Source of the DNA: an archaeon
Lineage (GTDB): Archaea; Iainarchaeota; Iainarchaeia; Iainarchaeales; Iainarchaeaceae
Direction: 5' to 3'
Length of the DNA: 7,352 nt
Assembly (NCBI GenBank): GCA_024653865.1
Contig: JANLHD010000134.1
Coordinates: forward strand, 1 to 7,352
Part shown: one piece after another, positions 1-5,257 of the stretch
Layout: the number at the start of each line of letters is the position of its first letter
How positions within the stretch are numbered: the first letter of the stretch is position 1
Notes under the pieces: model-generated
Database searches by the model: none
What the model saw: the letters and a program-made list of their open reading frames with translations, nothing else
What the model was told of the DNA's origin: nothing
Position numbers and translations under genes: made by a program

Positions 1-723
1 CTAAAGCAGGGCGAGAGATGGCGAACCTACAACGACCTAACCGAACCCGAAAAAAGAATTCTCAGCACCGAACTCATTTTGCACCTCGCAAAATTCAACG
101 TGCCGGAGTGGAAAATAAAGGAACTCATAGGCGAAGTATACTCCTTTCCAAACGAAAACCCCAAGAGCCCGGTGAGCGACGCAAAAGAATATTCGACGCT
201 TATTAATGCATGCGGCCGCCACGGCCAGGCAAACATAGCGGTGGAAGTGTGCCTTGGCGACAGAAGCGAGAATTACATGCTCGCAATGAGCCTAATGCAA
301 GAGCACAGAAGGCAACTTCGCGAAGGAATAGAATGGGTAAGCGCAAACGGCGTGCAGGAGGAGGAATTTTACTACTTTTTTGACGCACAAGGCGCCATAA
401 AAGAATCCCTGGTGGGAATAATCGCGGGAATGCTCTACGGCTCCGGAATAATCGGCAACAACAAGCCAATAATCGCGCTCGCACAAGGCGAGGACGGGGC
501 GTTAAAAATAAGCGGAAGGGCGACAAAGGACCTCCTTCAAAAGGGGCTCAACCTCGGGCACGCGTTTCGCGAAATATGCGCAACTCTTGGAGAAGGCAAC
601 GAAGGAGGGGGGCACGCAATCGCCGCCGGACTCAAGCTCCAAAAAGAGAGAAAAGAGGAATTTTTCAAAAAATTAAGCGAAAAAATCCGCGAACAATACG
701 AACACAAAAAAGCTCTCGCCTAA
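1..723 (+). CDS. Archaeal RecJ/GAN-like DHH-family phosphoesterase, C-terminal part
   Basis: The frame is open from the first base to the TAA at 721-723, giving 240 residues with no start visible, so the N-terminal catalytic DHH domain lies outside the window. What remains is a linker region with a stretch reading LINACGRHGQ (near residue 68) followed by CLGDR, typical of archaeal RecJ-like proteins. A C-terminal DHHA1 domain follows, with the diagnostic GGGHAIAAG at about residues 202-210, which in the family contacts nucleic acid or substrate near the Mn-dependent active site. Family members (archaeal RecJ, or GAN, the GINS-associated nuclease) are 5'-3' single-strand exonucleases or Cdc45-like replication factors. 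I cannot tell which from this half. A TTG at 79 could be read as a start, but the frame continues upstream with family-like sequence, so this is a truncation by the window and not a short gene. Family assignment is confident; exact function is not. Confidence 0.85.
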   Translation, partial: LKQGERWRTYNDLTEPEKRILSTELILHLAKFNVPEWKIKELIGEVYSFPNENPKSPVSDAKEYSTLINACGRHGQANIAVEVCLGDRSENYMLAMSLMQEHRRQLREGIEWVSANGVQEEEFYYFFDAQGAIKESLVGIIAGMLYGSGIIGNNKPIIALAQGEDGALKISGRATKDLLQKGLNLGHAFREICATLGEGNEGGGHAIAAGLKLQKERKEEFFKKLSEKIREQYEHKKALA

Positions 724-759
724 AAATTTTGAAGCGGGTTTGAATCTTCGAAGCGAGTT

Positions 760-767
760 TTTTTATA
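760..767 (+). promoter_or_regulatory. TATA box for the 790 gene (leaderless)
   Basis: TTTTTATA begins exactly 30 nt before the A of the ATG at 790, which places the expected archaeal start site on or next to the start codon. No Shine-Dalgarno lies between them, which fits a leaderless message. The T-run 758-764 may also serve as the termination tract of the preceding DHH gene. Confidence 0.6.
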
Positions 768-789
768 CTCGCGGGCACTAACATCTAAC

Positions 790-1347
790 ATGGCGCAAAC
801 ATTAAGGGTATTCGCGGTCCTAATCGCGGTTCTTGCAATTGCGGCAATTCTCTTCGTGCCAAGCGGAGGCGCGAGCGAATCAGGCCTAATAGTTTTAATG
901 CAGGATAGGCAAACCCTTGATTCCTATTTTGTTGGCGGAAAGCTAAGGCAAGAAACCGTCGACGAAATCAATTCGAACATCGACAACGTGCCGGACCAGC
1001 TCTTTGAACTCTTCGGAAACAACAAAATAAACATCCAAATGGAATTCAACGACAAAGAAAAGCGCGAGTACTATGCGCAAACAGGCAAAAACCGCCTCGA
1101 ATCCCTATACCTTGGCAACCGAAACACCGCCGACATAGAAGTGCGCATAAAAGAATCCACGCTCGACAAAATCGTGCTCTCAAACGAGCCCTTCGCAGAA
1201 TTTTTGAACGCCATGAATTCTGGTGAAATTGAGTACAGGGGCCTTAACTTCGAGGGCAACGTAAAAGGCGCCACGGTCGGAATCACGACGCAAATCCTCG
1301 GCGTGGCGAAAAGTGTCCTCGGTTTTTTCGGCAGCTTTTTTGGCTAG
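790..1347 (+). CDS. Small membrane-anchored or secreted protein, possibly SCP2-like
   Basis: This is a 185-residue protein that I do not recognise with certainty. Residues about 5-23 are a strongly hydrophobic helix preceded by one Arg, followed by a Pro/Ser/Gly/Ala-rich stretch, so it is either a cleaved signal peptide or an N-terminal anchor. No lipobox cysteine is present, so it is not an obvious lipoprotein. The mature part is charged and looks globular. The section around residues 115-160 alternates beta-like stretches with an acidic helix and then a SGEIEYRG turn, followed by a hydrophobic, Gly-rich C-terminal helix. This order loosely resembles SCP2 sterol-carrier domains (a residue-poor strand, then afl.Gkik..G, then a lipid-covering helix), but that is inference by eye. 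The start is the first ATG in frame after the TATA box and gives a sensible signal sequence. It stands alone between a DHH gene and a convergent PPDK, so context says nothing about its role. Confidence 0.8.
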   Translation: MAQTLRVFAVLIAVLAIAAILFVPSGGASESGLIVLMQDRQTLDSYFVGGKLRQETVDEINSNIDNVPDQLFELFGNNKINIQMEFNDKEKREYYAQTGKNRLESLYLGNRNTADIEVRIKESTLDKIVLSNEPFAEFLNAMNSGEIEYRGLNFEGNVKGATVGITTQILGVAKSVLGFFGSFFG

Positions 1348-1360
1348 AAAACTTTTTATC
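1323..1360 (+). terminator. T-tract terminator of the 790 gene
   Basis: Three T-runs (1323-1328, 1336-1341 and 1353-1357) straddle the stop codon without a convincing stem. Multiple T-tracts are sufficient for intrinsic termination by archaeal RNA polymerase. The call rests only on composition. Confidence 0.35.
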
Positions 1361-1361
1361 T

Positions 1362-1408
1362 AAAAAAAATTAAAAAAAAATAGCGGTTGCGGACAAAAAA
1401 ATGCCCGC
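1362..1408 (-). terminator. ppdK: Hairpin plus T-tract terminator of PPDK
   Basis: Read on the minus strand after the PPDK stop, GCGGGCA (1408-1402) can pair with TGTCCGC (1395-1389), seven pairs including one G-T, closing a 6-nt loop of T. Eight nucleotides further on come nine T (1380-1372), then AA, then eight T (1369-1362). Together they make the clearest terminator in the window. It lies between two convergent genes, and the two opposing transcripts end within about 50 nt of each other. Confidence 0.6.
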
Positions 1409-1420
1409 CCTAAAAAAAAC

Positions 1421-4063
1421 TTATTTTTTCTTCGCCTGCTTTTTTTCCTTCAGCACTGCCTGCGCCGCCGCAAGCCTTGCAATGGGCACCCTGTAGGGCG
1501 AGCAGGAAACATTGTTGAGCCCGATTTTGTGGCAGAATTCAACCGAAGCAGGGTCGCCGCCGTGCTCTCCGCAAATGCCGATATCGATATTCGGGCTGAC
1601 CTTTCTTGCCGCCTCAACGCACTGGATCATGAGTTTTCCCACGCCCTCCTGGTCAATGGTTTGGAATGGATCCGAAGCCAAGATTCCTTTTTGCAGGTAG
1701 ATTTCGATAAACCTTCCCGCATCGTCCCTTGAAAACCCGAGGGTTGTTTGGGTCAAATCGTTTGTCCCAAAACTCAAGAACTCGGCTTCTTTTGCTATTG
1801 CCGCCGCGGTCACGCACGCCCTTGGAACCTCGACCATGGTGCCAATCTTATACTTGACCTTGCCTTTTACCCCAAGCTCAAGCGCGACCTTTGCGATTAT
1901 TTGCCTCTGGGCAACAAACTCCTTCACGTTTCCCACCAGCGGAATCTCTATTTCCGGAAGCGCGACAATCCCTTTCTTCGAAACATTCAACGCCGCCTCG
2001 AATATCGCCCGCGCCTGCATCTCGGTGATCTCGGGATAGGTTATTCCGAGCCGACAGCCGCGGTGCCCTAGCATTGGGTTGAACTCCGAGAGCGATTCTA
2101 TTGTCGACTTTATTTTCTCCACATCAACCCCCAAATCAGAGGCGATTTCTTTTATGTCCGCCTCTTCCTTGGGCAAAAACTCGTGCAATGGCGGGTCCAA
2201 AAGCCTTATGATTACAGGCAAACCATCCATTGCCTTGAAGATTCCCTCAAAGTCCGACCTTTGGAAAGGAAGGATTTTTGCAAGTGCCCCTCTTCTGCCG
2301 GCCTCGTCCTGCGAGAGAATCATTTCGCGAACAGCCCTGATTCTTTCCCCCTCAAAGAACATGTGCTCGGTCCTGCAAAGCCCGATTCCCTCGGCGCCGA
2401 ACTCGCGCGCAATTTTTGAATCCTTGGGAGTGTCCGCATTTGTGCGAATCCCGAGCGTGCGCACCTTGTCCGCCCATTTCATGAGCGTCTCAAATGACCC
2501 CGAGAGCTTTGGCTCCACAAGCGCAATCTGGCCCTTGAAAACCTCGCCCGTTGCACCGTCAAGTGCAATGAATTCTCCTTCCTTTATTTCAACGCCCCGC
2601 GCCTTGAAAACGCCCGCGGATTCGTGCACAGAAATTTCCTCGCACCCGGCAACGCATGGCTTTCCCATTCCCCTAGCAACAACAGCTGCGTGGCTTGTTT
2701 TTCCGCCCCGGGCCGTGAGAATTCCCTGCGCCGCATTCATTCCCTCAATGTCCTCGGGCGAAGTTTCCGTGCGCACAAGAATCACCTTCTCGCCACCTTT
2801 AGCCATTTCCGCGGCCTTCTCCGCTGTGAACACCGCCTTTCCGACCGCGGCTCCGGGAGATGCCGCAATTCCCTTGGCGATTTGCTGGCCAGCCTGCTTT
2901 GCCTTGGGGTCTAGCTGCTTGTGCAATAATTGGTCCAATTGCTCTGGCTTAATCCTCAAAATCGCCTCGTCCTTTGTGATGAGCCCCTCTTCAACCATGT
3001 CCACCGCAATCTTCACGGCGGCCTGCGCGGTTCTCTTGCCGCTTCTTGTCTGCAGCAAATACAAATCGCCTTTTTCGAACGTGAACTCAAAATCCTGGAG
3101 TTCGCGGTAATGCTTTTCGAGCTTCTCATAAATCTTTATGAGTTCGGCATAAACCTTGGGGTGCGTGCTGCGCATGTCATCAACAGCCCTGGGGGTCCTA
3201 ATTCCCGCAACAACGTCCTCCCCTTGCGCGTTCACCAAAAATTCGCCGTAATGCTCCCTCTCTCCCGTGGCAGGGTTTCTTGTGAACGAAACCCCGGTGC
3301 CAGAGTCATCGCCCATGTTTCCGAAAACCATTGCCTGCACATTGACACCCGTGCCCGCATCGTTTCTCAAATTATTTATGCGCCTGTAAGAAACCGCCCT
3401 GGGCGTGTTCCATGAAGCAAACACCGCATTGATTCCCATTTCAAGCTGCTTTTTGGAATCATCCGGAAAAGAGGTGCCGGTCGCGTCCCGAACGACTTTC
3501 TTGTAAGCCTCCACAACCTCCTTTAACTGGTCCGCATTCAAATCCGTGTCTAGTTTTGCGCCGTACTTTTTCTTGATTTTTTCAAGCGCCTCCTCGAACT
3601 TTTGGTGTGCAACCCCCATGACAACATCGCCGAACATGTTTATGAAACGCCTGTAAGAATCCCACGCCACCCTATCGTTTGCCGTGAGCTTTGCAAAGCC
3701 CTGCGCAGTTGCATCATTCATTCCAAGGTTTAGGACAGTGTCCATCATTCCGGGCATCGAAACATAAGAGCCGCTGCGCACGGAAACAAAGAGCGGATTT
3801 TTCGGGTCGCCGAATTTTTTGCCGGTCTTCTTCTCGAGCTTATCAACGCTCTCATCCACCTCTTTTTGGAGGCCCTGCGGCCACTTTTTTCCCAAATCAT
3901 AATACTCGTTGCACGCCTCGGTTGAAACCGTGAAGCCATAAGGCACCCTAAGGCCGGCATTCGTCATTTCCGCGAGCTGGGCGCCCTTGTTACCCAACAA
4001 AAACATCGATTCTTCAGTATTGGGATTCTTTACCTCATCAAACATGTACACGTATTTCTTCAA
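1421..4063 (-). CDS. ppdK: Pyruvate, phosphate dikinase (PPDK)
   Basis: The 880-residue protein catalyses pyruvate + ATP + Pi to PEP + AMP + PPi, reversibly, so it can serve gluconeogenesis or a PPi-linked glycolysis in the cytoplasm. Length matches the family (about 870-880). The N-terminal ATP-grasp nucleotide domain (about 1-345) shows the conserved segment SVRSGSYVSMPGMMDTVLNL (94-113) and LLQTRSGKRT near 337-346. The swivelling phosphohistidine domain carries GGKTSHAAVVARGMG with the catalytic His at 458. The C-terminal PEP/pyruvate TIM barrel carries GLCRTEHMF (561-569), GTNDLTQTTLG (766-776) and GICGEHGGDP with the catalytic Cys at 831, the same number as in the Clostridium symbiosum enzyme. 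All key residues are present. The start is the TTG at 4063: it keeps the family N-terminus KKYVY and lies 7 nt after GAGGTGAG, whereas the ATG at 4045 would be 25 nt from it. The Lys-rich tail (KEKKQAKKK) is unremarkable. The gene is monocistronic. Confidence 0.97.
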   Translation of the reverse strand: MKKYVYMFDEVKNPNTEESMFLLGNKGAQLAEMTNAGLRVPYGFTVSTEACNEYYDLGKKWPQGLQKEVDESVDKLEKKTGKKFGDPKNPLFVSVRSGSYVSMPGMMDTVLNLGMNDATAQGFAKLTANDRVAWDSYRRFINMFGDVVMGVAHQKFEEALEKIKKKYGAKLDTDLNADQLKEVVEAYKKVVRDATGTSFPDDSKKQLEMGINAVFASWNTPRAVSYRRINNLRNDAGTGVNVQAMVFGNMGDDSGTGVSFTRNPATGEREHYGEFLVNAQGEDVVAGIRTPRAVDDMRSTHPKVYAELIKIYEKLEKHYRELQDFEFTFEKGDLYLLQTRSGKRTAQAAVKIAVDMVEEGLITKDEAILRIKPEQLDQLLHKQLDPKAKQAGQQIAKGIAASPGAAVGKAVFTAEKAAEMAKGGEKVILVRTETSPEDIEGMNAAQGILTARGGKTSHAAVVARGMGKPCVAGCEEISVHESAGVFKARGVEIKEGEFIALDGATGEVFKGQIALVEPKLSGSFETLMKWADKVRTLGIRTNADTPKDSKIAREFGAEGIGLCRTEHMFFEGERIRAVREMILSQDEAGRRGALAKILPFQRSDFEGIFKAMDGLPVIIRLLDPPLHEFLPKEEADIKEIASDLGVDVEKIKSTIESLSEFNPMLGHRGCRLGITYPEITEMQARAIFEAALNVSKKGIVALPEIEIPLVGNVKEFVAQRQIIAKVALELGVKGKVKYKIGTMVEVPRACVTAAAIAKEAEFLSFGTNDLTQTTLGFSRDDAGRFIEIYLQKGILASDPFQTIDQEGVGKLMIQCVEAARKVSPNIDIGICGEHGGDPASVEFCHKIGLNNVSCSPYRVPIARLAAAQAVLKEKKQAKKK

Positions 4064-4070
4064 ACCTTAG

Positions 4071-4078
4071 CTCACCTC
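4071..4078 (-). promoter_or_regulatory. Shine-Dalgarno deciding the TTG start of PPDK
   Basis: On the minus strand GAGGTGAG (4078-4071) is followed by a 7-nt spacer and TTG at 4063-4061. It is a close match to the archaeal 16S 3' end and selects the non-ATG start. Confidence 0.7.
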
Positions 4079-4116
4079 AAAAAAATTGCCAAACTATACC
4101 CGAATTGGTTCGGAAA

Positions 4117-4124
4117 TATTAAAA
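4117..4124 (-). promoter_or_regulatory. TATA box for PPDK
   Basis: Read on the minus strand, TTTTAATA sits inside a T-rich run (4127-4117). Transcription would start near 4094, leaving a leader of about 30 nt that holds the Shine-Dalgarno. A second candidate (GGTATAG, near 4100) would start transcription so close to the gene that the Shine-Dalgarno would be lost, so I prefer this one. Confidence 0.5.
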
Positions 4125-4184
4125 AAACCCCTTGCCAAACACAAAAGGCTTTTTAACCAAAAAAACCCGATTTTTTGAAAAAAC

Positions 4185-4223
4185 CGCTTTAGCGTCGCAC
4201 GACCGCGCATGGCACTCGCGCGG
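4185..4223. other. Cluster of three short palindromes in the divergent promoter region
   Basis: Three perfect inverted repeats abut: CGCT-TT-AGCG (4185-4194), GTCG-CA-CGAC (4194-4203) and CCGCGC-9 nt-GCGCGG (4203-4208 with 4218-4223). They form a GC-rich island in otherwise A/T-rich intergenic sequence between PPDK and NAD kinase. They could be regulator sites or a structured RNA; read on the minus strand, the stems are followed by a run of six T (4176-4171). No function is assigned. Confidence 0.45.
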
Positions 4224-4242
4224 CCGAAAAAGGCAAGAAAGG

Positions 4243-4249
4243 TTAAAAA
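4243..4249 (+). promoter_or_regulatory. TATA box for NAD kinase (leaderless)
   Basis: TTAAAAA begins 30 nt before the ATG at 4273, the same spacing as in the 790 gene, and no Shine-Dalgarno precedes the ATG. It supports 4273 as start and a leaderless message. Confidence 0.5.
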
Positions 4250-4272
4250 CAACAAAACACGGTTCAATTGGT

Positions 4273-5034
4273 ATGAAGCCAAAAAAAATAGGGATTACCG
4301 GCCGCAAAGAAAACAGCCTCGCAAGGCTTTTTGCACAAAAAGCAATCGCAATCCTTGAATCAAAAGGAATCGCGGTTGAGATAGATTCCGCGTTTCTCCC
4401 AAGAAGCAAAGGAAAAACCCTATCAAAATTCTCGTGCGATTTGGTGCTCTCATTCGGCGGCGACGGCACACTCCTCTCTGTTTACCGCGAACTGGCAAAA
4501 AAAATCCCCGTAATGGGAATCAATTGCGGCAGCGTCGGATTCCTGCAGGCATACAAAAACACCGAACTCGAAGAAGCAACCGAGGCAATAGCCTCCGGAA
4601 AATTTGCGATTGAAAAAAGAACGCGCGTTGCCGCAAAAATCGACGGAAAAATTGCCGGAGAGGCCCTAAACGAGGCGCTCCTAGTCCCCGCAAAAGCCGG
4701 AAGAATCCTAAAATATAGGCTCGCAATAAACGGCCACGAGCGCGACGAAGCAGGCGACGGCCTCATTGTGGCAACCCCCACAGGAAGCACCGCCCACGCC
4801 CTGAGCGCCGGCGGCCCCATAGTGAAGGGAAACGCAAACGTGTTTGTGGTGGTCAGCATAAACCCGGTGAACTGGCAGCATCGGCCGCTCATAATAAATG
4901 ACCACGAAAAAGTGCGCGCATACGCATTCCAAAAAATCAACGCGGAACTAATCCTCGACGGCCAGACTAGATTTCCGATAAAAAAAATGGTCGAACTCTC
5001 AAAAGGAAGCGAGGTATTGCTAGCAACCAAATAA
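4273..5034 (+). CDS. nadK: NAD kinase
   Basis: The 253-residue cytoplasmic enzyme phosphorylates NAD+ to NADP+ with ATP or polyphosphate, supplying the NADPH pool. Diagnostic motifs are all present: FGGDGTLLS at 61-69 (the GGDG phosphate-binding and catalytic Asp motif), GINCGSVGFL at 82-91, LNEALL at 132-137 (the NE motif contacting the adenine and ribose), and GDGLIVATPTGSTAHALSAG at 161-180, the glycine-rich substrate-binding segment. RPLII (204-208) and LDGQ (228-231) complete the C-terminal beta-sandwich domain. Length is typical for compact archaeal/bacterial NAD kinases. The frame is open upstream to a TTG at 4132, but those 47 extra residues are basic, low-complexity and unlike any NAD kinase N-terminus, while the ATG at 4273 gives the normal KKIGIT first strand and has a well-spaced TATA box. 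It stops 223 nt before the HMG-CoA reductase and may be transcribed separately from it. Confidence 0.95.
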   Translation: MKPKKIGITGRKENSLARLFAQKAIAILESKGIAVEIDSAFLPRSKGKTLSKFSCDLVLSFGGDGTLLSVYRELAKKIPVMGINCGSVGFLQAYKNTELEEATEAIASGKFAIEKRTRVAAKIDGKIAGEALNEALLVPAKAGRILKYRLAINGHERDEAGDGLIVATPTGSTAHALSAGGPIVKGNANVFVVVSINPVNWQHRPLIINDHEKVRAYAFQKINAELILDGQTRFPIKKMVELSKGSEVLLATK

Positions 5035-5038
5035 ACTA

Positions 5039-5072
5039 CGGCAATCGCCAGATTTTTAATTGGCATTTGCCG
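5039..5072. repeat. 34-nt imperfect inverted repeat between nadK and the mevalonate operon
   Basis: CGGCAA (5039-5044) pairs with TTGCCG (5067-5072) and GCCA (5047-5050) with TGGC (5061-5064), separated by a 2x2 internal mismatch and closed by a 10-nt A/T loop. It begins 5 nt after the NAD kinase stop and ends 5 nt before the TATA box at 5078. Followed by T5 (5078-5082) it could end the nadK transcript; as DNA it is placed like an operator for the mevalonate promoter. Either or both are possible. Confidence 0.5.
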
Positions 5073-5077
5073 ATATC

Positions 5078-5085
5078 TTTTTATA
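5078..5085 (+). promoter_or_regulatory. TATA box for the mevalonate operon
   Basis: TTTTTATA is identical to the box in front of the 790 gene. Expected transcription start is about 5108-5110, at the ATG of a 32-codon ORF and about 148 nt upstream of the reductase. No other TATA-like sequence lies at the right distance before 5258, so this is the best promoter for the operon. Confidence 0.6.
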
Positions 5086-5109
5086 GTCCTTTACACCAAA
5101 TTGACCTTG

Positions 5110-5208
5110 ATGATAACCATGGATACAAAGGAAATGCTCGCAATGGGCAATGCAAAAAAGAAGGCGCGTGAACACATAGTCCACCAGTTCATTGCGAAAA
5201 CCCACTGA
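5110..5208 (+). CDS. Possible 32-aa leaderless upstream ORF in the HMG-CoA reductase leader
   Basis: ATG at 5110 to TGA at 5206-5208 encodes 32 residues beginning MITMDTKEML and ending FIAKTH, with a basic middle (AKKKAREH) and no membrane segment. I know no homologue. The support is positional: the ATG lies 32 nt from the first base of the TATA box, where a leaderless message would begin, within two bases of the spacing seen at the 790 gene and nadK. It ends 49 nt before the reductase ATG and is in a different frame, so it is not an N-terminal piece of the reductase. It could be a microprotein, a leader ORF affecting reductase translation, or chance. A second in-frame ATG is at 5119. Confidence 0.35.
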   Translation: MITMDTKEMLAMGNAKKKAREHIVHQFIAKTH

Positions 5209-5257
5209 CTTTCAAGCCCCCATACGCAAAGGGCGCTCCCCTTAGAGTTGAATACAC

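Noticed and set aside
203..526. 107-codon Arg/Leu-rich minus-strand frame within the DHH gene
   Set aside because: Mirror frame of a real coding sequence; Arg-rich composition typical of antisense shadows.
2690..2707. Lys instead of Met in the PPDK phosphohistidine loop (GGKTSHA)
   Set aside because: GGKTSHA is a common variant in the family and the catalytic His is intact, so it is not unusual.
2079..3110. 343-codon open frame on the plus strand opposite PPDK
   Set aside because: It is Ser/Pro/Ala-rich with no domain and lies wholly antisense to a perfectly conserved PPDK; GC-skewed codons produce such mirror frames.
4132..4272. 47-residue N-terminal extension of NAD kinase from a TTG
   Set aside because: Basic low-complexity sequence with no family similarity; the ATG at 4273 has the TATA spacing and the normal first beta strand.
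4261..4275. GGTTCAATTGGT resembling a tRNA T-loop
   Set aside because: No matching acceptor, anticodon or D-arm stems around it; it sits across the nadK start.
4209..4361. About 50-codon basic ORF starting at the ATG inside the GC stem-loop
   Set aside because: More than half of it overlaps the NAD kinase coding sequence in another frame, has no ribosome site and resembles nothing known; most likely chance.
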